From positions 248,001 to 312,000 of the forward strand of contig NZ_VJYI01000011.1 of assembly GCF_008065375.1 (NCBI RefSeq): a stretch of 64,000 nt of DNA, given 5' to 3'. Source of the DNA: Nonomuraea sp. SYSU D8015. GTDB lineage: Bacteria; Actinomycetota; Actinomycetes; Streptosporangiales; Streptosporangiaceae. How positions within the stretch are numbered: the stretch's first letter is position 1; the number at the start of each line of letters is the position of its first letter. Positions 1 through 8,162 of the stretch are shown piece after piece. The notes under the pieces are model-generated. The model had not been told where the DNA came from and searched no databases. It was given only the letters and a program-made list of their open reading frames with translations. Position numbers and translations under genes: made by a program.

Positions 1-261
1 CGGCCGGGAGCATCGCACTTTCATTGATCATCCTTATTGACGGCCGAAGTCTGAGCCACGCAGACCGTCTGCGCCGAATGACTCCCCGCCGTGACCGTCC
101 GGAGCACCAAAGCAGCGCTTGCTTCCGCTGCCGCCCGCGCCGCATCGGGTGCACCTGCTGTCTCGGGGCCGGGATTTCGCTTCATTCCCCGGAACGTTGA
201 CATGTTGCGGCTATTCGGGTCGTTCGGAGGACGCCGGGCCCGTGCCTCATGGTGGTGACGG
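1..261. other. window edge, no gene seen
   Basis: I see no convincing coding region here. Several overlapping open frames exist but have the skewed composition expected of GC-rich shadows. The segment is the downstream flank of the NUDIX gene on the minus strand. Confidence 0.4.
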
Positions 262-945
262 TTAGTGGCCTTTGCCGGGGCGGGAGACGGCGTCGCTCCA
301 GCCATCGAGGCTGAAGTACTGCTGCCGCCGGTTGGCGTTGATGTCGGCTTGGCCAACGAGATGCCGGACGCCTGGCCACCCGGTGCTGACGTGCAGGTCA
401 CGGGTCAGGTCGTCGAGGAGCGGGAAGACAGTGAGTAGCTGGAGGCGGCTGTCATGGGATAGGTCGGTCCGGTCCTTGACCTGCTGCCTGGTCAACCAGT
501 CCACTGCCGTCTCCGGAGCCTGAACCTCCCGTTCGAAGATCGAAACGAAGGTGTGGTCCAGGTGCCGGTGGGGCCCGGGAGTGTGGCCGTCGGCGGAGGC
601 CCTGCAGTCGATGATCCACCAGGGGGCAGGGCAGACGGCGTGCGGGTAGCCGGCCGGGGCGGGCATCGACGACAGCCCAGGGATGATCAACGTGCGGCAG
701 CCGAGTTCTTCCACGGTTTCCCGCAGCGCCGTCTCAGCCAGCGTTTCCCCGTCCTCCCAGTGCCCACCCGCCGGGAGGAACCCGCCGAGACGGATGCACG
801 CAGAGCGCGAGGCAGGGGCTGATCGTGGCCTTATCCGGAGAGCTGGACAGCAGCACCACGGCGTTGCCGAACCGGCTACTGGATCCCCTATTGGTTGTGC
901 CCGAGGCGATGCATCGTGGACGTCTCGCGGCTGCGTTTCTGCCAC
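262..945 (-). CDS. NUDIX hydrolase, N-terminus probably frameshifted
   Basis: NUDIX enzymes hydrolyse nucleoside diphosphates linked to another moiety. A complete NUDIX box is visible: GGHWEDGETLAETALRE continuing into TVEELG, with the expected Gly, Glu, RE and EE spacing. The C-terminal part (HRHLDHTFVSIF, then a helical tail) fits the family. The 53 or so residues before the box look wrong in this frame, whereas another frame supplies a typical first strand (NAVVLLSSSPDK). A single-base indel near 785-800 would join them. Substrate cannot be inferred. The gene is isolated, next to a STAS fragment on the opposite strand. Confidence 0.6.
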   Translation of the reverse strand: MAETQPRDVHDASPRAQPIGDPVAGSATPWCCCPALRIRPRSAPASRSACIRLGGFLPAGGHWEDGETLAETALRETVEELGCRTLIIPGLSSMPAPAGYPHAVCPAPWWIIDCRASADGHTPGPHRHLDHTFVSIFEREVQAPETAVDWLTRQQVKDRTDLSHDSRLQLLTVFPLLDDLTRDLHVSTGWPGVRHLVGQADINANRRQQYFSLDGWSDAVSRPGKGH

Positions 946-990
946 TCCTACGGGCTCGCCGCGCTGATCAAGGCCTACCGACAGCGTCGG
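885..990 (+). pseudogene. STAS-domain (anti-sigma antagonist) fragment
   Basis: Translation here gives IVDVSRLRFCHSYGLAAL followed by IKAYRQ, which matches the central strand, the phospho-acceptor loop (Ser before YGL) and the following helix of STAS anti-anti-sigma proteins. No start and no N-terminal half can be found, and the 5' part runs into the back of the NUDIX gene, so I read it as a remnant. It lies next to an RsbW-like kinase gene that it could once have partnered. Confidence 0.45.
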
Positions 991-1082
991 CGGAGCCGTC
1001 GCGCGGCTGTTTCAACACCATCATGGAGCCGTACCTCAGCGTGGCCGAGGCCGAAGCAACGGTGAGCCGCGAGCTGTGATAG

Positions 1083-1571
1083 TTACTTGGCCGGTAGCTG
1101 CCGGTTTCGCAGCTGGCCGCCGTGCCGGGGCCGAGGGATGACTGCTGTGTGATCGTGCGCCCGCACCGCATTGGCAGCGTCGGCAGGGTGCAGCCGCATG
1201 TGCAGGCTGAGCAGGGAACCGAGACCGGTCTGTTGGAGTGCGACGTGGTCGCACAGGTGCTGGATCAACCACAGGCCGAACCCGTGCGGGCGTTCCGGGT
1301 CGAGCTCGGCGGCGGCCAGGTGATGGTGTCTGAGCCGGCCTCCGCTGTCGAGCACTTCGACCGCCAGCTCGTCGGGGGTGCTGCGCGCGGTGACCAGGCC
1401 GGCCTTGCCGCCGTGGACCAATACGTTGGCGACCGCCTCGTTGACCGCCAGCACCAGGTCCTCCAGCCGCTGGCCGGTCAGCCCGCCGTAGCGGCCGCAT
1501 ACGCGTATCAGGTCCCGGATGAAGTCAAGGTTGGCGCGGATGGGGCAATGCAGCTCGTACGCCACACTCAT
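1083..1571 (-). CDS. RsbW-like ATP-binding anti-sigma / regulatory kinase
   Basis: Predicted 162-residue GHKL-type serine kinase of the RsbW/SpoIIAB class, which in this family binds an alternative sigma factor and phosphorylates a STAS antagonist. The N box (VNEAVANVLVHG, about residues 43-54) and the G box (HGFGLWLIQHL, about residues 96-106) are both present. The start ATG is preceded by GAGGAGAG at suitable spacing. It is clearly paralogous to the protein encoded at 8041-8652 through the whole ATPase domain, with divergent C-terminal tails. No sigma-factor gene is adjacent, so the partner is not identified. Confidence 0.8.
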   Translation of the reverse strand: MSVAYELHCPIRANLDFIRDLIRVCGRYGGLTGQRLEDLVLAVNEAVANVLVHGGKAGLVTARSTPDELAVEVLDSGGRLRHHHLAAAELDPERPHGFGLWLIQHLCDHVALQQTGLGSLLSLHMRLHPADAANAVRAHDHTAVIPRPRHGGQLRNRQLPAK

Positions 1572-2075
1572 GATCGTCTCTCCTCTGCGGGGGGCAGGAA
1601 CGGATAGACGGCTTCAAACCCCCTTCCCGTGGGCCGATCGCCAAACGAGGCACCTCGGACGGTTCCAGACGCGCACGCCCCGCGCGCTGGCGGGTCCGGT
1701 CCAACCGAGACCCGAGTTTCGCAGTTGGTGGGCAGATGACAGCCCTGAATTGGGTGCTTGAGCTGGGGAACGGGCGTCACTGGCGTCATGCATACCCTCT
1801 CGGCCTCGCCGGCCTGAGCGGGGGTCGTGCAGCCAACACAACGCGGCCATGCAGCCAACCTCGACCTCTAAAGGTCAGCTGTCTGTAACTCCAGGCGCAG
1901 CTTCCAGTGAACCGCACGGGTTAGATGAGACGCCTTTGGGGCTGTCCGGCCGACGTGACCCAACCGCGTCCAACCCGATCGAATGTTCCACGGTGAGTAA
2001 ACGGTGTGGAATGTTTCAGTCATGTTATTCGGGTAGCCGGAGCTGGACCGACAAGCGACCGAAGGGAGGAAGCAA
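1572..2075. other. intergenic region with stress promoter
   Basis: About 500 bases between divergent genes. I see no coding region. The right part carries a SigB-type promoter candidate (separate entry); the left part should contain the promoter of the RsbW-like gene, for which I see no clear consensus. Confidence 0.5.
2013..2036 (+). promoter_or_regulatory. candidate SigB-type stress promoter
   Basis: GTTT at 2013-2016 and GGGTAG at 2031-2036 are separated by 14 bases. This fits the actinobacterial general/osmotic stress sigma consensus (GTTT, then GGGTAT). It sits 40 bases upstream of the PRC-barrel start and so points to stress-induced expression, in agreement with the RsbW/STAS genes around it. 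Confidence 0.5.
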
Positions 2076-2899
2076 GTGATCACCCACGAGCAGATTCCCG
2101 CAGTCCTGAACCACGACGTCTACGACACCAACGGGAACAAGATCGGCGAGGTGAAGCACGTCTTCCTCGACGACGCCACCAGTCGGCCCGAGTGGCTGTG
2201 TATCAAGACCGGCCTGTTCGGTATGAGGGAGACCTTCGTCCCGATCCGGGACGCCGAGTTCGTATCCGACCACGTCGAGGTGCCCTACGACAAGGACCGC
2301 GTCAAGGACGCCCCCAACGTGGACGTCGACGCCGGCGGGCACCTGTCGGCCGAGGAGGAACGCGAACTGTATCGCTACTACGGGATGGACTGGGAATCGT
2401 CCTGGCAGCAGGCCAACCAGCCCGGCGAAGGCGGCTGGGCCCACGAGGGCGGCCTGCGCGAGCAGGAACGCCTCGGCCACGCCCGGGCCGACACCGGCAC
2501 CGGCCACACCGACACGGGCGGTCGCGATGATGCCACGACCCGGTCGGAGGAGCGACTGGATGTGGGCACCGAGAGTCACGAGCGGGGCCGGGCTCGGCTG
2601 CGCAAGTACGTGGTCACCGAGCAACAGCAGGTCAACGTCCCGGTCACCCGTGAAGAGGTGCGGGTGGAGCGCCAACCCATCACCGACGCCAACCCGAGGC
2701 GGCGCTGAGCGGACCGGACATCACCGAGTCCGAGCTCGAGGTCGTGCTGCGCGAGGAGCGTCCGACGGTGGCCAAGGACACCGTCCCGGTGGAGCGGGTC
2801 CGCATGGCCAAGGACCAGGTCACCGACGAGGAGACCGTTTCCGAGCAGGTACGCAAGGAGCGCATCGACGTCGAGGGCGACGACTCCGGCCGGCGCTAG
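2076..2899 (+). pseudogene. PRC-barrel / DUF2382 stress protein, frameshifted
   Basis: The N-terminal half (about residues 1-90) is a PRC-barrel (VYDTNGNKIGEVKHVFLDD), a fold often found in envelope and stress proteins. From about residue 165 a DUF2382 domain begins (VVTEQQQVNVPVTREEV). That frame stops at 2706-2708, but from about 2697 another frame carries on the same domain without a gap (SELEVVLREERPTVAKDTV, then VSEQVRKERIDVEG) to a stop at 2897-2899. One missing base near 2693-2700 explains this, so the intended product is about 274 residues. GTG start with AGGGAGGAAGC just upstream. The flanking SigB-like promoter suggests stress control. Either a sequencing error or a real lesion. Confidence 0.8.
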
Positions 2900-3008
2900 C
2901 CCGGCGGCATCACGAGCCCGATGCGGCCCCGCCGCCTCCGTGCAGCGGAGCCGCACCTGTTCCATCCCCCCATCTGGTTCCCATGGTCTTCAGACAAGGA
3001 GTAAACGC

Positions 3009-3218
3009 ATGGCAGGCCGCTACGTTCTCAAGAAGACCTCGTCGGGCTACCGGTTCAATCTGGTGGCCGCCAACGGCGAGATCATCGCCACCAGCGAGAG
3101 CTACACGACCAAAGCGAGCGCCCTCAACGGCATCGATGCGGTACGGCGCAACGCCGACGCCCGCGTCGATGACCAGACCGGCGAACAGCAGCACGCCCAG
3201 GCTGCTTCGCAGCGGTGA
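3009..3218 (+). CDS. YegP-family protein (DUF1508)
   Basis: A 69-residue protein with the YegP signature: YVLKKTSSGYRFNLVAANGE followed by IIATSESYTTKASALNGI. The family is small, cytoplasmic and of uncertain function, often linked with stress. ATG chosen because AAGGAG lies 6-7 bases upstream. It follows the PRC-barrel gene in the same direction, with about 110 bases between, and precedes the membrane-channel gene. Confidence 0.85.
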   Translation: MAGRYVLKKTSSGYRFNLVAANGEIIATSESYTTKASALNGIDAVRRNADARVDDQTGEQQHAQAASQR

Positions 3219-3379
3219 CATCACCCTCCCGTGACGGAATCCAGCACGGAGTCCGGCGCGGGCACATTCCCCAACGCGATGGACACACGCCCTGATCGGC
3301 AGGCCCCGTGCCACAGGCATGCGGGTGACGGTGAGGTGAGGGCCGGGCGCTGTGTTGTCCATCCGGTCGAGGAGAACGC

Positions 3380-4204
3380 ATGGAGATCAACATCAGTCAA
3401 GGACTCACCGACGTGTGGCGGCAGATCGCCACATTCGTGCCGCGGCTGATCGCCTTCCTGGCCATCCTGCTCATTGGCTGGCTCGTCGCAAGGCTGATCG
3501 CCAAGGCCACCGACAAGATCCTGGAACGGGTCGGCTTCGACCGGGTCGTGGAACGCAGCGGTGTGGGCCGCATGCTCCAGCGCAGCCGCTACGACGCCAG
3601 CAGCCTCATCGCCAAACTCCTGTTTTACGCCATCGTCCTCATCACGTTGCAGATCGCCTTCAGCGTGTTCGGGCCCAACCCGGTCTCCGCGCTGCTGAAC
3701 GGCGTGGTGGCCTGGCTGCCTCAGGCCGCCGTGGCCATCGTCATCGTGGTGGTCGCCGGTGCCATCGCCACCGCGGTCAAGGACATCGTCGGCAGCGCGC
3801 TGGCCGGCCTGTCCTACGGCCGGTGGCTGGCCACTGGGGCCGCGGTGTTCATCTGGGCGCTGGGCATCATCGCCGCGCTCAACCAGATCGGCGTGGCCAC
3901 CACCGTCACCACACCGGTGCTGATCACCGTGCTGGCCACTGCGGGCGCGATCGCAGCCATCGGCATCGGCGGCGGCCTGATCCAGCCCATGCAACAGCGC
4001 TGGCAGCGCTGGCTGGGTCGCATCGAGCAGGAGGCGCCGCAGGCCCGTGCCCAGGCGGCGGCATACCAGCGCGGCCGCGCCGACGCCGCCCGGCAACTGG
4101 CCGAGACGGCCGATCCGAGCGGCCCCCTCCATGCCTCCAGCGTCGGCAACGTCCCCCGGACAGCCAGCGGCTCGACCGCCAGCGAGGTGCACCGCCGCAG
4201 CTGA
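3380..4204 (+). CDS. mechanosensitive-channel-like membrane protein (TM_helix repeats)
   Basis: A 274-residue protein with about five hydrophobic segments (near residues 18-42, 75-95, 108-132, 149-168 and 175-195) of the conserved TM-helix family related to small mechanosensitive channels. No MscS beta domain follows; the C-terminus is a polar helix rich in Ala, Arg and Gln. GAGGAG precedes the ATG. Likely an inner-membrane osmotic-stress protein, in keeping with neighbouring stress genes. Channel activity is inferred from family only. Confidence 0.7.
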   Translation: MEINISQGLTDVWRQIATFVPRLIAFLAILLIGWLVARLIAKATDKILERVGFDRVVERSGVGRMLQRSRYDASSLIAKLLFYAIVLITLQIAFSVFGPNPVSALLNGVVAWLPQAAVAIVIVVVAGAIATAVKDIVGSALAGLSYGRWLATGAAVFIWALGIIAALNQIGVATTVTTPVLITVLATAGAIAAIGIGGGLIQPMQQRWQRWLGRIEQEAPQARAQAAAYQRGRADAARQLAETADPSGPLHASSVGNVPRTASGSTASEVHRRS

Positions 4205-4480
4205 CTTTGATGCCAGGCCCATCTCGCCCGAGCGGCGTGAGGCGATCGAGCGGGAGGCGGCCACGTCCGGGACCCGCCCCGCGGCCATCGCCTACGTCAT
4301 CGGCCACCCCAAGGCGGTCAAGACCGCTCTGCTGGCCGACGAGGCGACCCGAGCGGCGGCCCGGGAGGCACTGGAGGAGTTCGACGTCCGCCAGGCCGCG
4401 GCTGACGGCCGACCGCGCCGCGGCCGCCGACGTCACCAGGCACATGGAGGAAGGCCGCAAGCTGCTCGACGGACGGTCTC
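4205..4480 (+). pseudogene. remnant of an unrecognised helical protein
   Basis: Directly after the membrane protein the sequence encodes ISPERREAIEREAATSGT and VIGHPKAVKTALLADEATRA in one frame, then, after an apparent shift near 4400, RAAAADVTRHMEEGRKLLDG in another. The peptides look like real protein (amphipathic helices, normal composition) rather than a GC-rich shadow, but no start or complete frame exists. I do not recognise the family with confidence. Confidence 0.35.
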
Positions 4481-5041
4481 GCAGAGACGTTCCTCAACCC
4501 CCGCTGCACGAGAAAACGGCGCTGAGGGGCCGGGATAACTCACGGTTCGCCGCGCTTGAGGAGCCCCCGTTCCGGCGCGTGGACGAGCAGCGGAATCTGT
4601 TGGCGTTCCATGGCACACCGCGAACTCCTGGCCGCGTACGGGGCAAGGACCAGCACCAGCGAACGTGCCTTACTTGCCTGACCGTGCCTTACTTGCCTGA
4701 CCGTGCCTTACTTGCCTGATGAGATCATCTCGCCCGCGCTGGACCGAGCCGAGCTCCAGCGTCACCTGAGCGCTGCCACAGCCACGTGGAACCCATCCGT
4801 CGCGGCTCCGGCTCCGGCAAGGACGGCGGCCAGGACGATGGCGTTTTTCGAGGAATTGGCCGGCGCCCCCTGGCCGCGGCCGGGACTCATCGCGTGGGCT
4901 GCATCGCCGGGTGGATGGGAAACCCACACCGAATCCGCGCTCACGAGCGTGCGGGAGCTCGTGTCCCGATCGCCACATGCTGCAGGCGATTGAGGGCAGC
5001 GGTGTGAAAGGCACGAAACCCCGACCGCAAGGAGAGGAACG
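4481..5041. other. gene-poor segment
   Basis: About 560 bases without a supported gene. It contains a short tandem repeat (4664-4720). One open frame at 4703-4993 on the plus strand reads partly like protein but has no usable ribosome site and no family I know. The last 30 bases hold the ribosome site of the holin-like gene. Confidence 0.4.
4664..4720. repeat. 19-bp direct repeat, three copies
   Basis: The unit CGTGCCTTACTTGCCTGAC occurs at 4664, 4683 and 4702; the last copy diverges in its final two bases. Perfect tandem triplication in non-coding DNA next to a gene remnant. Function unknown. Confidence 0.85.
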
Positions 5042-5482
5042 GTGATGAGTACGGTGCAGCGGCCTGCCGACGGCAGGCCTGAGGCTGGCCGCAGACAGGA
5101 GATGCCGTCAGCCGGTGAGCTGATCAAACAAGCCTCCGAGCAGGTCTCTGTGCTGGTGCGTCAGGAGATACGGCTGGCGGTTGCCGAGGTGAAGGACAAA
5201 GGCCGGGATGCCGGTCTGGGAACGGGGTTGCTGGGGGCGGCCGGCATGGTCGCGCTCTACGGCGCGGCGGCCCTGGTGGCTGCGATGATCGCCGCTTTGG
5301 CGTTGGTCATGCCGGCGTGGACGGCCGCGCTGATCGCCGCTGTGGTGCTGCTGGCCGTGGCGGCGGTGCTGGGCCTGACCGGCCGCAAGAAGGTCGCCCA
5401 CGCGATGCCGCCGCTGCCCGAGCAGGCGATCGACAGCACCCGGCAGGACGTGACCCAGATCAGGGAGAGTGCACGACGATGA
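5042..5482 (+). CDS. holin-like membrane protein (DUF1469 type)
   Basis: A 146-residue protein with an N-terminal amphipathic region (SAGELIKQASEQVSVLVRQE), then two adjacent membrane helices (about residues 63-83 and 88-112) and a polar tail. This is the actinobacterial phage-holin-3 / DUF1469 family, which normally is a housekeeping or stress membrane protein rather than a lysis factor. Starts with GTG-ATG; AAGGAGAGG lies upstream. First gene of a four-gene operon; its stop overlaps the next start as ATGA. Confidence 0.8.
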   Translation: MMSTVQRPADGRPEAGRRQEMPSAGELIKQASEQVSVLVRQEIRLAVAEVKDKGRDAGLGTGLLGAAGMVALYGAAALVAAMIAALALVMPAWTAALIAAVVLLAVAAVLGLTGRKKVAHAMPPLPEQAIDSTRQDVTQIRESARR

Positions 5483-6120
5483 CCATCAGCGGACCATCTC
5501 ACCGAGCGGGCGAACCGGCCACGGCCGGCCCGCCCCGGGCTGATGAGCAGGCAGACTCCCGCGAGGAACTGCGTGCCGATATCGTCCAGACGCGCGAGCA
5601 TCTGGCGGACACCGTGGAGACGCTGGCCGCCAAGGCCGACCTCAAGACCCGCGCCAAGGACAAGACCCGGCAGGTCAAGGCGAACCTGGCCGCCCGGGCG
5701 CAGCAAACCGGAACCCAAGCCCGAACCAGAGCCGGCGAGTTCACCGCCAAGGCTCGGGCGATCACCTCCGACACCACCCCGGCGATGCGCCGCGGTGCCG
5801 CAGCCGCCGGTGCGGCCGCTGGCGTGGCCGCCGGTGCCGTCGCCCTCTCGGTGTGGCTGCGCCGTCGCAACGCCCGCCGGCAGAGCCCCTGGCAGCGAGC
5901 GGTGCACACCGCCCGGCAGAGCAGCGCGCAGGTGCGCCACAAGGCCACCGACCTCGCCGGCACGGTCATGACAGGCGACCTCGCCGCCAAGGCACGCCAG
6001 GCCGCCGCGTCACCGGCCGCCGCGCCCAGAGCGCAAGGGGCGGCGGCAGCGGCGATCGTCCTGCTCGTGCTCGGGTGGCTGCGCCGACGCCGCGTTCTCC
6101 GGCACGCCGGAGCAGGGTGA
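5479..6120 (+). CDS. DUF3618 membrane-associated protein
   Basis: A 213-residue protein with a DUF3618 motif near residues 28-50 (REELRADIVQTREHLADTVE), a long Lys/Arg/Ala-rich coiled region and two short hydrophobic segments near residues 100-125 and 188-205. The start ATG overlaps the preceding stop, indicating translational coupling. The order holin-like, DUF3618, DUF4235, YihY recurs in actinobacteria (family knowledge) and is probably an envelope-stress unit. Confidence 0.8.
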   Translation: MTISGPSHRAGEPATAGPPRADEQADSREELRADIVQTREHLADTVETLAAKADLKTRAKDKTRQVKANLAARAQQTGTQARTRAGEFTAKARAITSDTTPAMRRGAAAAGAAAGVAAGAVALSVWLRRRNARRQSPWQRAVHTARQSSAQVRHKATDLAGTVMTGDLAAKARQAAASPAAAPRAQGAAAAAIVLLVLGWLRRRRVLRHAGAG

Positions 6121-6126
6121 GCTTCC

Positions 6127-6432
6127 GTGGCCCTGCTCTCCAAGCCGCTCTGCAAGCCACCGTCGCTGCTGTTCAGCGTGCTGGGCGGGCTGATCGCCGG
6201 CGCGCTGTTCAAGCAGGTCTGGAAACTCGCCGCGGGCCAGGAAGAAGCCCCTGACGCCGGCGACCAGAACTACAGCTGGCGGCAAGTGCTGCTGGCCGCC
6301 ATGCTGCAGGGGGCCGTCTTCGGTCTGGTGAAAGCGGCCGTTCAACGCGCCGGCGCATCCGGCGTCCGCAAGAGGACCGGACGCCGGCCGGGTGACGATC
6401 GACGCAAGACCCGCGAAAGCGTACGGTCATGA
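6127..6432 (+). CDS. DUF4235 membrane protein
   Basis: A 101-residue protein beginning with GTG six bases after the previous stop. The DUF4235 pattern is visible: a first membrane helix (LLFSVLGGLIAGALFKQVWK), a short loop with a Trp (YSWRQVLLAAMLQGAVFG) forming a second helix, and a basic tail. Its stop overlaps the YihY start (ATGA). Function unknown. Confidence 0.8.
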   Translation: MALLSKPLCKPPSLLFSVLGGLIAGALFKQVWKLAAGQEEAPDAGDQNYSWRQVLLAAMLQGAVFGLVKAAVQRAGASGVRKRTGRRPGDDRRKTRESVRS

Positions 6433-7415
6433 GCAAGCGAGCCGACTCCGCCGGCCGGCCGGGCAGACCGGCCGGCGGCCAGGCCCCGGATACGCCGACC
6501 GAGCTGCCGAAAACCTCATGGTGGGGTGCGGTCAAGCGCACCTTCGCCGAGTTCAAGGACGACAACCTGGCGGACTGGGCGGCCGCGCTCACCTACTACG
6601 GCGTGCTGTCGATCTTCCCGGCGATGCTGGTGGTCATCTCCCTGGTGGGGCTGGGCGGCGCGTCGGTGTCGCAATCATTGATCACCAACGTGGGGGACCT
6701 GGCGCCCGGGGCGGTCAAGCAGGTGCTCGTCAACGCGCTCACCGAGTTGCAGCGCGGGCAGGGCGGCGCGGGCCTGGTGGCCCTGGCCGGTTTGGCGGTG
6801 GCTCTGTGGTCGGCGTCGGGGTATGTGGCCGCGTTCATGCGCGCTTCCAACGCCGTCTATGACGTTCCCGAGGGCCGGCCGATCTGGAAGACGCTCCCGC
6901 TGCGCATCGCCGTCACCCTGGTCACTTTGGTGCTGCTGTCGGCCAGTGCCATCGCCGTCGTGATTTCCGGGCCGCTGGCCGAGCGGGTCGGCGACATCTT
7001 CGGGTTCGGCTCAGCGGCGGTCACCGCGTGGAACATCGCCAAGTGGCCGGTCCTGCTGCTGGTCGTCAGCTTCCTGTTCGCGCTGCTGTATTGGGCCTCT
7101 CCCAACGCCAAACGCGGATTTCGATGGGTTACCGCCGGCGGCGTCCTGGCCCTGGTCGTGTGGCTGCTGGCCTCCGCCGGTTTCGCCTTCTACGTCGCCA
7201 ACTTCGGCTCCTACAACAAGACCTACGGCAGCATCGCGGGGCTGATCATCTTCCTGGTGTGGTTGTGGATCACCAACATGGCCATCCTGCTCGGCGCCGA
7301 ACTCAACGCCGAACTCGAGCGCGGTCGCGCCATCGCCGGCGGACACCCCGAAGACCAAGAGCCCTACGTTGAGCCACGCGACACTCGCAAATTCAATGAT
7401 CACCACCAAAGGTGA
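6429..7415 (+). CDS. YihY / BrkB-family integral membrane protein
   Basis: A 328-residue protein of the YihY/virulence-factor BrkB family with six or so membrane helices. Family signatures include DDNLADWAAALTYYGVLSIF near residue 40 and FGSYNKTYGSIAGLIIFLVW then LWITNMAILLGAELNAELER near the C-terminus. Members act in the inner membrane; no transport substrate is firmly established. Last gene of the coupled four-gene operon. A diverged copy of its last 95 bases reappears at 8804-8897. Confidence 0.9.
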   Translation: MSKRADSAGRPGRPAGGQAPDTPTELPKTSWWGAVKRTFAEFKDDNLADWAAALTYYGVLSIFPAMLVVISLVGLGGASVSQSLITNVGDLAPGAVKQVLVNALTELQRGQGGAGLVALAGLAVALWSASGYVAAFMRASNAVYDVPEGRPIWKTLPLRIAVTLVTLVLLSASAIAVVISGPLAERVGDIFGFGSAAVTAWNIAKWPVLLLVVSFLFALLYWASPNAKRGFRWVTAGGVLALVVWLLASAGFAFYVANFGSYNKTYGSIAGLIIFLVWLWITNMAILLGAELNAELERGRAIAGGHPEDQEPYVEPRDTRKFNDHHQR

Positions 7416-7416
7416 G
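7321..7416 (+). repeat. YihY 3' end, copy A of a dispersed duplication
   Basis: This stretch, the last codons of the YihY gene, is about 85 percent identical by eye to 8804-8897, with one 2-3 base gap. Copy A is in frame and functional; copy B is not part of a complete gene. Confidence 0.85.
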
Positions 7417-7490
7417 CCCGCGCTCGGACGCGGCGTCTGTTTGCATGCAACGGGGGTCAGCTTGGCGGTGACGGAGGTAGTCAAGACCGC

Positions 7491-7670
7491 ATGGATACTC
7501 GCCCGCAGCACACCGCGGCCGCCATCGCCCAGCTGCGCCGCGAGTTGCTGGTCTGGGCGTGCCAGGCCACGCCATGGACGGCCGGCGGCACGTCGCCGGC
7601 GAGCGACGAGGCTGAGGGGGTGGCCTCCGACCGTCCCACCGAGCCTGGAGACGGCCGGCAGAGCACATGA
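7491..7670 (+). CDS. small hypothetical protein
   Basis: A possible 59-residue protein starting MDTRPQHTAAAIAQLRREL. GGAGG lies about 14 bases before the ATG, a little far. It contains an amphipathic N-terminal helix and a disordered Gly/Ser/Asp-rich tail. No family recognised. Codon positions look GC3-rich as in real genes here, but length limits certainty. Confidence 0.35.
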   Translation: MDTRPQHTAAAIAQLRRELLVWACQATPWTAGGTSPASDEAEGVASDRPTEPGDGRQST

Positions 7671-7751
7671 GCAGAGCACATGAATCGCCGCCGGCCTGGC
7701 TGCGTCCAGAAGTAGCCGGGAGGCGGTGAATAGTGGCGGTGTGGCTACGCC

Positions 7752-8162
7752 TTACCGGGTTCGGGCGGCGGCCAGGACCGTGGTGATGGCCTGTTCCACC
7801 GTGGCGTACACCGGTAGGTGGGCGCCCACGCCGGTGATCTGCAGCAGCCGGGCTGGCATGCCATGGACGGCGGCCAGATGGACGCCGGCGCCGTCGGCCG
7901 CGCCGTGCTGGGCGCTGGCCAGCAGGACCTGCAGACCGGAGCTGTCCAGGAACGACAGCTCGGTCAGGTCGAAGACGAGGTGGTCGCGGGGTCGACGGAT
8001 GCGATTGATGTAGTCGGCCAGCTCGGCGCTGGTGGTGCGGTCAACCTCGCCGCCGATGGCGATCACGCTCATGCCGGGCAGATGCTGATGGGCCAGCGTC
8101 AGCGCCGTTGTGGAGTCCCTCTCTGGGGCGGACGACGGTTCGCGTCGCGAAGAGGTGTCCAT
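7752..8162 (-). CDS. STAS-domain anti-sigma factor antagonist
   Basis: A 136-residue STAS protein (RsbV/SpoIIAA class). Core strands ISAIGGEVDRTT-like region near residues 33-43 and the phospho-acceptor loop FLDSSGLQVLL near residues 70-80, with the Ser that the partner kinase phosphorylates, are intact. It lies directly downstream of an RsbW-like gene and overlaps its end by about 120 bases in another frame, so the two are probably co-transcribed as a switch. The exact start is uncertain; a shorter start nearer the first strand is possible. Confidence 0.8.
   Translation of the reverse strand: MDTSSRREPSSAPERDSTTALTLAHQHLPGMSVIAIGGEVDRTTSAELADYINRIRRPRDHLVFDLTELSFLDSSGLQVLLASAQHGAADGAGVHLAAVHGMPARLLQITGVGAHLPVYATVEQAITTVLAAARTR

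Noticed and set aside
2025..2675. Minus-strand frame opposite the PRC-barrel gene
   Set aside because: Hydrophobic but motif-free; GC-skew shadow of a recognised family.
5042..5482. Phage lysis holin, hence a prophage
   Set aside because: No endolysin or other phage genes; the four-gene context with DUF3618, DUF4235 and YihY is a chromosomal actinobacterial unit.
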